Source of the DNA: Micromonospora sp. LH3U1
GTDB taxonomy: Bacteria; Actinomycetota; Actinomycetes; Mycobacteriales; Micromonosporaceae
DNA: 64,000 nt
Direction of reading: 5' to 3'
Assembly (NCBI RefSeq): GCF_028475105.1
Contig: NZ_CP116936.1
Location: 558,001-622,000, forward strand
The notes under the pieces were generated by a model, which saw nothing but the letters and a program-made list of their open reading frames with translations, had not been told where the DNA came from and did no database searches. Shown piece by piece: positions 43,396 to 52,223 of this stretch (the stretch's first letter is position 1; each line of letters opens with the position of its first letter). The position numbers and the translations under genes are program-made.

Positions 43396-46300
43396 GTGAG
43401 CACGGTGGTTTTCCGCCGGCTCCCGCGTCAGCCGGGGCCGGCCTTACCGCGCGGCGAGGTGCTGCTGGAGTCTCCTCCTGAGCTGCCCGAGCCGACGCCC
43501 CGCGGGATGGGGCAACTGCTCATGATCCTGCCGATGTTCTGCGGGGTCGGCGCGATGGCGTTCCTCTACGCCGGCAAGGGCGGCGGCATGATGACGTACG
43601 TCGCCGGTGGTCTGTTCGGTGTCTCGATGCTCGGCATGGCGATCGGTTCGCTGGCCAACAGCGGTGGCAAGGACAAGGCCGAGTTGAACGCGGACCGCCG
43701 CGACTACATGCGCTACCTGGCGCAGATGCGTAAGCGCACCCGCCGTGCCGCCGAGCAGCAGAGGGCCGCGATGGCCTGGCGACACCCGGAGCCCGACGCG
43801 CTCTGGTCGATCGCCGCATCCCGGCGGCTCTGGGAGCGACGGATCACCGAGGACGACTTCGGCGAGACCCGGATCGCGCTCGGCCCGCAGCGCCTGGCAG
43901 TGGAGATCGTCCCGCCGGAGACGAAGCCGGTGGAGGACCTGGAGCCGATGAGCGCCATCGCGCTGCGCCGCTTCGTACGCGCGCACTCCACCGTGCCCGA
44001 CCTGCCGACGGCGTTGTCGGTGCGCGCGTTCAGCCGGGTGGTGCTGCGCGGCGACCGCGACGCCGTGCTCGACCTGACCCGGGCGGCGCTCGGGCAGTTG
44101 GCCACCTTCCACGCCCCGGACGACCTGGTGATCGCGGTGGTCGCCGCGCCCGACCGCCAGTCGTCCTGGGACTGGGTGAAGTGGCTGCCACACGCACACC
44201 ACAGTGGCCGGACCGACGCGGCCGGCGCACGCCGGCTGGTCTTCGCCAGCCTGACCGAGGCTGAGGCGTCGCTCGCCGGTGAGCTGGCCGGGCGGCCTCG
44301 GTTCGCACCGGAGGCCAAGCCGCTGACGACCGCCCCGCACCTGGTCGTGGTGATCGACGGTGGCGAGATCTCGCCGACCTGCCAGCTGGTGGGCCCGGGG
44401 CTGCTCGGCGCCACCGTGATCGACCTCTCCGGGACGGTGCCGCGCGACGCCGGCCGCTGGCTGCTCTGCCTCGACGTGGCTGACGGAAGCTCGCTCGACC
44501 TGGTCCGGGGCAGCTCGTCGTCGCCGCTGGGTCGGCCCGACCAGCTCAGCGCCGAGGCCGCCGAGGGGTTGGCCCGCCAGATCGCCCCCTACCGGCTCTC
44601 CCAGCAGCAGGCCAGCAGCGACGAGCCGCTGGCCCGCAGCACGGAGCTGCCGGACCTGCTCGGCGTGGGTGACGCCGCGACGGTGGACATTCAGAACACC
44701 TGGCGTCCGCGTGGTCACCGGGACCGGCTGCGTATCCCGCTCGGCGTCGGCCCGGATGGCAACGTGGTCGAGCTCGACTTCAAGGAGTCGGCGCACGAAG
44801 GCATGGGCCCGCACGGTCTGGTGATCGGTGCTACCGGGTCCGGCAAGAGTGAGCTGCTCCGTACGGTGGTGGCCGCGTTGGCGGTGACCCACTCGTCGGA
44901 GGAACTGAACTTCGTCCTGGTGGACTTCAAGGGCGGCGCGACGTTCGCCTCGCTGGAGGCGCTGCCGCACACCAGCGCGGTGATCACCAACCTGGCCGAC
45001 GAGCTGCCGCTGGTCGACCGGATGCGCGACGCCCTCGCTGGTGAGATGGTGCGCCGGCAGGAGCTGCTGCGGGCGGCCGGCAACTACGTCTCGCGCTTCG
45101 AGTACGAGAAGGCCCGTGCGGCCGGTGAGCCACTGGCCCCGATGCCCAGTCTGTTGATCATCTGCGACGAGTTCAGCGAATTGCTCGCCGCCAAGCCGGA
45201 CTTCATCGACCTGTTCGTGATGATCGGCCGGTTGGGTCGATCGCTCGGCGTGCACCTGCTGCTGGCCAGCCAGCGGCTCGAAGAGGGCAAGCTGCGTGGC
45301 CTGGACACCCACCTGTCGTACCGGATCGGTCTGCGTACCTTCTCCGCCGTGGAGAGCCGGATCGTGCTCGGCGTGCCGGACGCGTACGAGCTGCCGAACG
45401 CGCCGGGCCACGGCTACCTGAAGACGGACACCAGTACGATGCTGCGGTTCCGGGCCGCGTACGTGTCCGGGGCGTATCGGGCGCCGGGGCAGCAGGCTTC
45501 CGCCTCGCAGGCGCTGGTGCAACGTCGGATCGTGCCGTATGGCCTCGATTTCATTCCGGCGCAGGTCCCGCAGACGCCGGTGGACACCGCTCCGGAGCCG
45601 GACCAGCCGGCCGATGGCAAGGCCGTGGCGATGCTCGACGTGCTGATCGACCAGCTCAGAGGTCGGGGCCGCCCTGCCCACCAGGTGTGGCTGCCACCAC
45701 TGGCGGACCCGCCGGGTCTGGGCGAGCTGCTCGGCCCGCTGGCGGTCGACCCGACCTACGGGCTGTGCACGGCGTCCTGGTCCGGGCGCGGGCGGCTGAC
45801 CGTGCCGGTCGGCGTGGTCGACCGCCCGTACGAGCAGAGCCGCGACCCGATGATGGTCGAGCTGGCCGGGGCCGGTGGCAACGTGGTCATCGTCGGTCGG
45901 TCACTGGGCGGCAAGAGCACGATGCTGCGTACGCTGCTCGCCTCGCTCGCGCTCACCCACACGCCACGTGAGGTGCAGTTCTTCTGCCTGGACTTCGGCG
46001 GGGGCGCGCTGCGCAGCCTGGAGCGCCTGCCGCACATGGCCGGGGTGGCCGGTCGCCGGGACGTCGAGGCGGTACGCCGGACGGTGGCTGAGGTGGTCGC
46101 CGTCCTGGACGACCGGGAGAACCGCTTCGCCCAGCACGGCATCGACTCGGTGGCCAGCTACCGTCGTCGCCGCGCCGCCGGCGAGTTCGCCGATGACCCG
46201 TTCGGTGACGTGTTCCTGGTGGTGGATGGCTGGAACACGCTGCGCCAGGAGTACGAGGAGCTGGAGCAGACCATCACCACGCTGGCCAACCGGGGCCTCG

Positions 46301-47361
46301 GCTTCGGCGTGCACGTGGTGCTCACCGCGATGCGGTGGGCGGAGATCCGGATCAACATGCGGGATCTGCTCGGCACCAAGCTGGAGCTGCGCCTCGGTGA
46401 CGCGTCCGAGTCCGAGATCGACCGCCGCGCGGCGATGAACGTGCCGGAGAAGTCGCCCGGTCGCGGCCTGACCCGGGACAAGCTGCACTTCCTCACCGCG
46501 ATCTCGCGGGTCGACGGCCGTCGGGACATCGAGGACCTGAGCGAGGCGTCGCTGTCCCTGGCCGGGCACGTGGCGGCGAACTGGCCTGGCCGTCCGGCGC
46601 CGAAGGTGCGGCTGCTGCCGCGCCGGCTGCCGGTGGCCGAGCTGGCCCGGATCATCGACCGGTCGGCGCCCGGTCTGCCGATCGGTGTCAACGAGTCCGC
46701 GCTCGCGCCGGTCTACCTGGATCTGGTCAACGAGCCGCACCTGACGGTCTTCGGCGACGCCGAGTGCGGCAAGACCAACCTGCTGCGGTTGATTGCCCGG
46801 GGCATCACTGAGCGGTACACGCCCGCTCAGGCCCGGCTGGTGATCGCCGACTACCGGCGTGGCCTGCTGGGGGCGGTGGAGGGCGATCACCTGCTCGACT
46901 ACGCGCCGTCCAACCAGGCATTCGCCCAGGGCCTCGGCTCGATCCGCAGCGCGCTGTCCAACCGGCTGCCCGGCCCGGACGTGACCACCGCCCAGCTGCG
47001 CGATCGCAGCTGGTGGAAGGGCCCGGACCTGTACATCCTGGTGGACGACTACGACCTGGTGGCCTCCGGTGGCAGCAACCCGCTCAGCGCCCTGCACGAG
47101 TTGTTGCCGCAGGCGCGTGACATCGGTCTGCACCTGATCGTCACGCGTCGGGTCGGCGGGGTGTCCCGGGCGCTCTACGAGCCGGTGCTGCAGCGGCTGC
47201 GCGAGTTGGACTCGCCGGGCCTGCTGATGTCCGGCAACCGGGAGGAGGGCGCGGTCTTCGGTACGTTGCGGCCGAGCCCGCAACCGCCGGGCCGGGGCAC
47301 CCTCGTCCGCCGCCGCGATGGCCAGCAGCTGATCCAGACCGCCTGGTCTGAGCCGTCCTGA
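43396..47361 (+). CDS. eccC: Type VII secretion ATPase EccC
   Basis: The 1321-residue protein drives export. Two membrane helices near residues 45-90 precede three FtsK/SpoIIIE-type ATPase domains. Walker A motifs are GATGSGKS at 478-485, GRSLGGKST at 834-842 and GDAECGKTN at 1120-1128. Walker B segments are LLIICDEF near 586-593, LVVDGW near 941-946 and LVDDYD near 1215-1220. The second lacks a second acidic residue. The gene is a single chain, as in most actinomycetes, not split into EccCa and EccCb. GTG 43396 follows a GGGGAGGAG site. It is followed by the WXG100 pair. Confidence 0.93.
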   Translation: MSTVVFRRLPRQPGPALPRGEVLLESPPELPEPTPRGMGQLLMILPMFCGVGAMAFLYAGKGGGMMTYVAGGLFGVSMLGMAIGSLANSGGKDKAELNADRRDYMRYLAQMRKRTRRAAEQQRAAMAWRHPEPDALWSIAASRRLWERRITEDDFGETRIALGPQRLAVEIVPPETKPVEDLEPMSAIALRRFVRAHSTVPDLPTALSVRAFSRVVLRGDRDAVLDLTRAALGQLATFHAPDDLVIAVVAAPDRQSSWDWVKWLPHAHHSGRTDAAGARRLVFASLTEAEASLAGELAGRPRFAPEAKPLTTAPHLVVVIDGGEISPTCQLVGPGLLGATVIDLSGTVPRDAGRWLLCLDVADGSSLDLVRGSSSSPLGRPDQLSAEAAEGLARQIAPYRLSQQQASSDEPLARSTELPDLLGVGDAATVDIQNTWRPRGHRDRLRIPLGVGPDGNVVELDFKESAHEGMGPHGLVIGATGSGKSELLRTVVAALAVTHSSEELNFVLVDFKGGATFASLEALPHTSAVITNLADELPLVDRMRDALAGEMVRRQELLRAAGNYVSRFEYEKARAAGEPLAPMPSLLIICDEFSELLAAKPDFIDLFVMIGRLGRSLGVHLLLASQRLEEGKLRGLDTHLSYRIGLRTFSAVESRIVLGVPDAYELPNAPGHGYLKTDTSTMLRFRAAYVSGAYRAPGQQASASQALVQRRIVPYGLDFIPAQVPQTPVDTAPEPDQPADGKAVAMLDVLIDQLRGRGRPAHQVWLPPLADPPGLGELLGPLAVDPTYGLCTASWSGRGRLTVPVGVVDRPYEQSRDPMMVELAGAGGNVVIVGRSLGGKSTMLRTLLASLALTHTPREVQFFCLDFGGGALRSLERLPHMAGVAGRRDVEAVRRTVAEVVAVLDDRENRFAQHGIDSVASYRRRRAAGEFADDPFGDVFLVVDGWNTLRQEYEELEQTITTLANRGLGFGVHVVLTAMRWAEIRINMRDLLGTKLELRLGDASESEIDRRAAMNVPEKSPGRGLTRDKLHFLTAISRVDGRRDIEDLSEASLSLAGHVAANWPGRPAPKVRLLPRRLPVAELARIIDRSAPGLPIGVNESALAPVYLDLVNEPHLTVFGDAECGKTNLLRLIARGITERYTPAQARLVIADYRRGLLGAVEGDHLLDYAPSNQAFAQGLGSIRSALSNRLPGPDVTTAQLRDRSWWKGPDLYILVDDYDLVASGGSNPLSALHELLPQARDIGLHLIVTRRVGGVSRALYEPVLQRLRELDSPGLLMSGNREEGAVFGTLRPSPQPPGRGTLVRRRDGQQLIQTAWSEPS

Positions 47362-47565
47362 GCGGATCGGTCGTTTGGTGGGGCGTGGTGAGCCATCCCG
47401 GTCCGATTCACCACCATCCATTGAACGGCACCGCTCAGGGCTGCGGTGGCTGGACAGGTTCCGCTACGGTCTTCACAGGAGTGTCCGTCGGTGGGGTGTT
47501 GGTGCCTTGCCGCGGGGGAGGGGTGCGGCGAAGCCGCCACCACAACAGACGGAAGGGTGTGAAGC

Positions 47566-47874
47566 ATGGCGTTCGAGGTCGAAGCTGCGACTCTGCATAC
47601 CGCCGCGAGTGACGTGCGGTCCACGCGCAGCGAGGTCGACGGCGAGCTGAAGAAGCTGTGGAACGTTGTCGACGACCTGGCCATGGCGTGGAAGGGTCAG
47701 GCGTCCACGGGCTTCCAGTCGCTGATGACGCGCTGGAGCGAAGACACGAGCAAGCTGCTGACAGCGATGGACAGCATCGCTGACCTGCTCGACAAGTCGG
47801 GTACGACGCACCAGGTCAACGACGAAGAGCAGCAGCAGATGCTGGACAAGTTCCACTCTGCTCTCAACCCGTGA
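47566..47874 (+). CDS. WXG100 family protein, EsxB-like
   Basis: The 102-residue protein is a two-helix WXG100 substrate with W42-K-G44 at the turn. It has no YxxxD/E near its C-terminus. It starts 204 bp after eccC and precedes the second WXG100 gene by 25 bp. The adjacent pairs usually form heterodimers secreted together by the ESX machinery. ATG 47566 is the start and a purine-rich stretch precedes it. It is one of two complete small WXG100 genes here and the likely main substrate pair. Confidence 0.9.
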   Translation: MAFEVEAATLHTAASDVRSTRSEVDGELKKLWNVVDDLAMAWKGQASTGFQSLMTRWSEDTSKLLTAMDSIADLLDKSGTTHQVNDEEQQQMLDKFHSALNP

Positions 47875-47899
47875 TCCGCAACCAGCAGAGGAGGAAATC

Positions 47900-48178
47900 G
47901 TGACGATCAAAGTTGACTACGCAGTCCTCGAGAGCAGCAACCAGCAGATGCAGGCCATCTCGAAGACGCTCGAGGAGAAGCTCGACACGCTGCGGTCGAT
48001 GCTGACCAAGCTCCACTGGGACGGCGAGGACCGGGTTGCCTACGAGCAGCACCAGGCGAAGTGGGATGCGGCGGTCCAGGACATCAACCGGATCCTGAAC
48101 GAGATCGGCGGTGCCGTCGGCATCGCCCGCGAAAACTACCTCAGCACCGAGATGAGCAACTCCAAGGTGTGGGGCTGA
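47900..48178 (+). CDS. WXG100 family protein, EsxA-like
   Basis: The 92-residue protein has two helices and W40-D-G42 at the turn. Its C-terminal helix carries Y-L-S-T-E, which fits the general YxxxD/E export signal of T7SS substrates. GTG 47900 is preceded by GAGGAGG. It lies 25 bp after the other WXG100 gene and ends before a strong terminator. The presence of the export signal here and its absence in the partner agree with a heterodimer in which one chain carries the signal. Confidence 0.9.
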   Translation: MTIKVDYAVLESSNQQMQAISKTLEEKLDTLRSMLTKLHWDGEDRVAYEQHQAKWDAAVQDINRILNEIGGAVGIARENYLSTEMSNSKVWG

Positions 48179-48190
48179 GGCATTCGCCCG

Positions 48191-48229
48191 ATGCGGCTCC
48201 GGTCCGGTTCACCCGGGTCGGAGCCGCAT
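48191..48229 (+). terminator. Terminator after the WXG100 pair
   Basis: An 11-bp outer stem ATGCGGCTCCG with its complement lies 12 bp past the second WXG100 stop and about 30 bp from the convergent mycP stop. Confidence 0.72.
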
Positions 48230-48261
48230 TGCGTTGCGTCGGCAGCGCGGCGTTCTGCCGG

Positions 48262-49503
48262 TCAGCCGGCAGCCGGTGAGTCCGTGCGTCGGCCCGGACG
48301 CCAGCCGCGCTGGCGGCCGCGGGCCACGATCGGTCGGGCGATCAGCAGCAGCAGGGTGAGCAGCCCGCCGATCACCGCCGCCCAGATCGCGACGGGGCGT
48401 TGCCAGCTCAGCGGGTCGTCGCGCACGGCGGGTGCCGGCAGCGCACCAGCGGGCGGATTCGCCCGGGTGCCGAGCAGGCTCGACACCGCCCGGTACGGGT
48501 TGACCACCCCGTAGCCGATGTCGGCGTTGTGACCCTCGGGTGGGTTGTCCGCGGTGCGTTTCAGCCGATCGGCGACCTCCTGTGGGTTGAGACTGGGGTA
48601 GGCGGCCCGGACCAGCGCGACCACTCCCGTGACGTACGCGGCGGCGTAGCTGGTGCCGCCCTCCGCCACGAGGCGGTAGCCGGGCCCGTTGGGTGCCGGC
48701 CCGATGATCTGCAACCCCGGTGCGGCGATGTCGACGTAGTCGCCGCTGATCGAGGTGCCCACGTGACCACCCTGCTCGTCCACCCCACCGACAGCGATCA
48801 CACCGGGGTACGCGGCCGGGTATCCCGGCCGGTCCGTCTGCTGCCCGGTCCCGTTGCCGGCGGCAGCGACCAGCACGACCTTCTGGGCCAGCGCGCGCTC
48901 GACGGCCGCCGTCAGTTCGGTGCTGGGAATTGTCGTCAGGGACAGGTTGATCACGTCGGCACCCTGCGCGACCGCCCAGTCGATGGCCGCGGCGATCTCG
49001 CCGGGAAGCTTCGGGTCGCTGGTGTCCCCGAGCTTCGGCAGGACCCGGATCGGCAGGATGCGGGCGGCCGGGGCGATGCCGCTGAACGGAACACCCAGGC
49101 CCTCCCGGCCCGCGATGATGCCGGCGATCAGCGTGCCGTGCCCGGCCTCGTCGCACTGGCCCTTGTTGGCCGCCAGGTTGTTGAAGTCGCGCCCCTCGAG
49201 CACTCGGCCCTCAAGGAGCGGGTGAGTGGCGGAGACCCCGGAGTCGATCACCGCTACCGTCACTCCGGCGCCCCGGGACAGCTGCCACGCCGAGGACGGC
49301 TCCAGCCGGCGCAGCGCCCACGGCATCTCGGTCAGGCGCTCATCACCGCGTGGGCCACAGATGGGCGGTGCCGCGGTCGCTGGGGAGGGTGCCACCAGGC
49401 CGGTGCCGAGCAGGGCCGCCAGCGTTCCACTGAGGACGCCCCGAACGGCACGTCCGGTACGGCGGGACGTGTTGGTCGCGCTCAACGGCGGGCATTCGCG
49501 CAC
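48262..49503 (-). CDS. mycP: Mycosin, type VII secretion-associated serine protease
   Basis: The 413-residue subtilisin-like protease has a signal peptide (to about residue 45, ending near ATAAPP), catalytic D87 in VIDSGV, H122 in GHGT and S285 in GGTSYAAA, and a C-terminal membrane helix (IWAAVIGGLLTLLLLIA) that anchors it outside the membrane. MycP is needed for stable ESX complexes. The start is GTG 49503 or TTG 49509; neither has a good ribosome-binding site, and a TAATCT sequence just upstream could be the -10 of a leaderless message. It is convergent with the WXG100 pair. Confidence 0.9.
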   Translation of the reverse strand: MRECPPLSATNTSRRTGRAVRGVLSGTLAALLGTGLVAPSPATAAPPICGPRGDERLTEMPWALRRLEPSSAWQLSRGAGVTVAVIDSGVSATHPLLEGRVLEGRDFNNLAANKGQCDEAGHGTLIAGIIAGREGLGVPFSGIAPAARILPIRVLPKLGDTSDPKLPGEIAAAIDWAVAQGADVINLSLTTIPSTELTAAVERALAQKVVLVAAAGNGTGQQTDRPGYPAAYPGVIAVGGVDEQGGHVGTSISGDYVDIAAPGLQIIGPAPNGPGYRLVAEGGTSYAAAYVTGVVALVRAAYPSLNPQEVADRLKRTADNPPEGHNADIGYGVVNPYRAVSSLLGTRANPPAGALPAPAVRDDPLSWQRPVAIWAAVIGGLLTLLLLIARPIVARGRQRGWRPGRRTDSPAAG

Positions 49504-49552
49504 CCGCAAAGATTACCGCTGTGCCCAGTCGGTCCGCGGCCCGGCGAGGGGG

Positions 49553-49888
49553 TCAGGCCCGAGGGCTGGACTTCGCGGTGGGTGTTTCGGCGAACAGCGC
49601 GAGCAGGTCGCCGACCCGGCGGTCGGCCTCGGCGGGGTGCCGGAACCGGCCGGCCGGGTTGAGGGTGTATTCGTTGCGCCGCCCGACGCGGGTGCGGTGC
49701 AGGTAGCCTTCCGCCTCCAGGTCGGCGACGATCGCCTGTGCGGCCCGTTCGGTCACGCCGACCTCGGCCGCGACATCGCGCAGCCGGGCGGTGGGGTCGC
49801 GGCCGATGGCCAGCAGGACGTGCCCGTGGTTGGTGAGGAATGTCCAGTTCCGCCCGCCGCCGGTGTCGCCCATCGCGGTGCCCGCCAT
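49553..49888 (-). CDS. Winged-helix transcriptional regulator (MarR-like fold)
   Basis: The 111-residue protein contains a winged helix. The recognition part is TARLRDVAAEVGVTERAAQAIVADLEAEGYL, and the wing is RTRVGRRNEYTLNPAG. This pattern is seen in small MarR/ArsR-like regulators of actinobacteria. ATG 49888 is preceded by GGAGAGG. Three ACGTAT half-sites lie in the divergent promoter that separates it from the carbonic anhydrase gene, and these are the likely binding sites. It is 49 bp upstream of mycP on the same strand and may be co-transcribed with it. Confidence 0.82.
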   Translation of the reverse strand: MAGTAMGDTGGGRNWTFLTNHGHVLLAIGRDPTARLRDVAAEVGVTERAAQAIVADLEAEGYLHRTRVGRRNEYTLNPAGRFRHPAEADRRVGDLLALFAETPTAKSSPRA

Positions 49889-49981
49889 CGTGTGACCGCC
49901 TCTCCGGATGTCCGTCCTGCCCACGACGGGAGTCTCGTCCGCCCTGCCCTCGAGAACTTACCCAGGGTCGGCCCGGGGTCA

Positions 49982-50017
49982 ACGTATGAAATCTGTATCA
50001 CGTATCTCTTGACGTAT
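49982..50017. promoter_or_regulatory. Three ACGTAT repeats in the divergent regulator/carbonic anhydrase promoter
   Basis: ACGTAT occurs at 49982, 50000 and 50012, spaced 18 and 12 bases. The last two sit within repeats of AGATACGT on the minus strand. This AT-rich island is the probable operator and promoter region for both genes. Confidence 0.55.
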
Positions 50018-50116
50018 CTTACGGTGCGTGTGACGGTGATGATCGGGCCAGCGCCCGCCGCCGGCCGGGCGAAGAGCCCGTTGACCAGGTCAAATGCGTC
50101 GAGACGAGGTGCGGGG

Positions 50117-50845
50117 ATGAGCCAGACCGGAACGCCCGGCGGGCAGCCGGGTCCGCAGCGGACCACCGACCGGGCGTACGCGCTCGGCGAACCGGCCCGG
50201 GCGTACGCCGAGCTGGCCGCCGGCAACCGACGCTTCGTGAGCGGTGCCCCACGCCACCCCAACCAGGACGCCGGGCACCGGGCCGCCGTGGCCGACGGGC
50301 AGCACCCGTTCGCGGTGATCGTCGGCTGCTCCGACTCCCGCCTGGCTGCCGAGATCATCTTCGACCGCGGGCTGGGCGATCTGTTCGTGGTCCGCACGGC
50401 CGGGCACACCGCCGGCCCGGAGGTGCTCGGCAGCGTGGAGTACGCGGTGACCGTGCTCGGCACCCCGCTGGTGGTGGTGCTCGGCCACGACTCGTGTGGC
50501 GCGGTGCAGGCGGCCCGGGATGCCGCAGCGACCGGCACCCCGCCTCGCGGGCACCTACAGGCGGTGGTCGACGCCGTGCTGCCCAGCCTGCGCCGGGCCG
50601 AGGCCGAGGGCGTGGAGGACATCGACGGCATCGTCGACATCCACATCGCACAGACCGTCGAGACGCTGTTGGGGCAGTCGCCCGTGCTGGCCGAGGAGGT
50701 GGCGCAGGGGCGGTGCGCGGTGGTGGGCGTGTCGTACCGACTCGCCGCCGGAGCGGTGCGCCCGGTGGCCGCCGTGCCGGCTGGTTTCGGGACGCTCGAC
50801 GTGCCGACCGGATCCCCCGATCCGGCCACGCCTTCCGCCGCCTGA
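50117..50845 (+). CDS. Beta-class carbonic anhydrase
   Basis: The 242-residue enzyme interconverts carbon dioxide and bicarbonate. Zinc ligands are C71 in GCSDSR, and H124 and C127 in HDSCG; D73 and R75 form the conserved catalytic pair. The N-terminal 25 residues are a Pro/Gly-rich extension. ATG 50117 follows GAGGTG; the upstream open frame runs antisense to mycP and is not coding. It is divergent from the winged-helix regulator and ends at a shared bidirectional terminator. Confidence 0.92.
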   Translation: MSQTGTPGGQPGPQRTTDRAYALGEPARAYAELAAGNRRFVSGAPRHPNQDAGHRAAVADGQHPFAVIVGCSDSRLAAEIIFDRGLGDLFVVRTAGHTAGPEVLGSVEYAVTVLGTPLVVVLGHDSCGAVQAARDAAATGTPPRGHLQAVVDAVLPSLRRAEAEGVEDIDGIVDIHIAQTVETLLGQSPVLAEEVAQGRCAVVGVSYRLAAGAVRPVAAVPAGFGTLDVPTGSPDPATPSAA

Positions 50846-50847
50846 CG

Positions 50848-50888
50848 CGTCGAGGGCCGCCCCGCGCGACGCGGAACGGCCCTCGACG
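50848..50888. terminator. Bidirectional hairpin between the carbonic anhydrase and peptidase genes
   Basis: CGTCGAGGGCCG pairs perfectly with CGGCCCTCGACG around a 17-base loop. It lies between the two convergent stops. Confidence 0.78.
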
Positions 50889-50902
50889 GGGAATTGTGCG
50901 GG

Positions 50903-51922
50903 TCAGAGCAGCGACATGTGGACGTGGTCGGTGTGGTTCGACGGCCCGCTGTACGAACTCCAGCCGGTCGCCGGGAACCAGATCTGCCGGTTCCAGATCA
51001 CGTAGTAGATGCCGAGGCGATCGGCGTTACGGATGAGGAACGCGGCGACGTTGTTGCCGTACGTCCGGGTGTCCTCGTTGTGCCACGGGGCGAAGCCGCT
51101 CTTCTGCAGCGACCAGTCGCAGGCGCGGCCCTTCGGGTGCTCCCACGGCCCGCCGGAGCGGTAGCAGCCGACGAACCGGTTGAAGCCGGCCCGCTTGACC
51201 TCCTTGTACGCGTGCAGCGTGCGGGCGGTGATGCAGCCGGACGTGGTCGGGTCGTTCTCGCTGCACGACTGGGGCTTCCAGTCACCGTCGGCGCTGCGAC
51301 CCGGGCCGATCTTCGCGACCATCGAGGTGGCGTCCACCAGGCCGCCGGTAAAGCCCTTCCCGCCGACCAGGGAAAGCGCCTTGTCCGCCTCGCTCTTCCG
51401 CTTCGCCATCACGGCGGTCTGCTTCTGCTGCTCGCGGACCTCCGCGTCGAGGGCCAGCTTGGCTTGCTCGGCGCGGGCCTTCACCGTGTTGACCTCAGCG
51501 AGCTTCTTCTCGTTGACCATGTTCATCTCGTCGAGCGCTGCGGCGCGCTCGACGAACGAGTCGGGAGCGTCGCTCTCCAGCAGCATCGCGATCGCCCCGA
51601 TCCGGCCGGTCCGATACGACTGGGCGGCGATCTGCCCGACCTGTGGGGCCAGCGCGTCCAGGTCGGCCTTGGCCCGGTCGACCTCCAGGGCCAACTCCTG
51701 CTGCCGCTTCTTGGATTTGTCCAACTGGGACTTCGCGGCGGAGTAGTCGCGGTTGGCCTTTTCGATGACGTCGTTGAGCAGCTTGGGCTCGTTGTCCTCC
51801 TCGTGCCCGGACGGTGTGGGGGTCGTCGGGGCGGCGTTGGCCGGGAGGGGGCCGGCGAGCACAGTCAGTGCGGCGATCACGGCCACCACGGGTGTCAACC
51901 AGCGGCGTAGGGGTGCCGTCAC
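50903..51922 (-). CDS. Secreted coiled-coil cell-wall protein, c-di-AMP riboswitch controlled
   Basis: The 339-residue protein has a signal peptide (about residues 1-30), a coiled-coil region (about 45-190, rich in Glu, Lys and Gln) and a C-terminal domain. That domain contains GRACDWSLQKSG and NHTDHVHMSLL, a D-x-H and H-x-H pattern like D-Ala-D-Ala carboxypeptidase-type or ARB-07466-type wall enzymes. The layout resembles RipA/NlpC-type wall hydrolases with a different catalytic domain. The GTG at 51922 lies just behind a ydaO-type riboswitch whose 3' end contains the ribosome-binding site. A function in peptidoglycan turnover is inferred. Confidence 0.82.
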   Translation of the reverse strand: MTAPLRRWLTPVVAVIAALTVLAGPLPANAAPTTPTPSGHEEDNEPKLLNDVIEKANRDYSAAKSQLDKSKKRQQELALEVDRAKADLDALAPQVGQIAAQSYRTGRIGAIAMLLESDAPDSFVERAAALDEMNMVNEKKLAEVNTVKARAEQAKLALDAEVREQQKQTAVMAKRKSEADKALSLVGGKGFTGGLVDATSMVAKIGPGRSADGDWKPQSCSENDPTTSGCITARTLHAYKEVKRAGFNRFVGCYRSGGPWEHPKGRACDWSLQKSGFAPWHNEDTRTYGNNVAAFLIRNADRLGIYYVIWNRQIWFPATGWSSYSGPSNHTDHVHMSLL

Positions 51923-51925
51923 AAT

Positions 51926-52070
51926 GTTCCCTTCCGTCGACCGCCGACCGGGTTAGCTGACGGGTTCGGGGCGGAAGTGGCCCCTACCGCTGACGCGGAT
52001 TCACCCCAGGTACCTGGGTCCCCGGCTCGCCGCTTGGCGATTGGGCGGTGGCACCGCAGGCGCCGCGTCG
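51926..52070 (-). promoter_or_regulatory. c-di-AMP (ydaO/yuaA-type) riboswitch
   Basis: Read on the minus strand, the leader contains the family's conserved blocks in order: GGGGACCCAGG, GGGGTGAATC, a GGTAGGG-type segment, CGCCCCGAACCCGTCAGC and TAACCCGGTCGGCGG, ending GACGGAAGGGAAC. These match ydaO motifs found before wall-hydrolase genes in actinomycetes. The GGAAGGG block at the 3' end lies six or seven bases before the GTG at 51922, so the element includes the ribosome-binding site. The 5' boundary is approximate. The rest of the region up to 52223 holds no gene. Confidence 0.85.
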
Positions 52071-52223
52071 CGCCTTCATCGGTAACCGGCAGCGAGGTTA
52101 CCCGAGAGTCGACCGGGTGAGCTACGCCTGGATGCCGACCAAAAGTGTCATTTCGCCATAGCGTTGAGTGACCAGTGACGTGGTTCTCAGGGCGGCTACC
52201 TGATCTGGTCACGCTGAGGAGTG

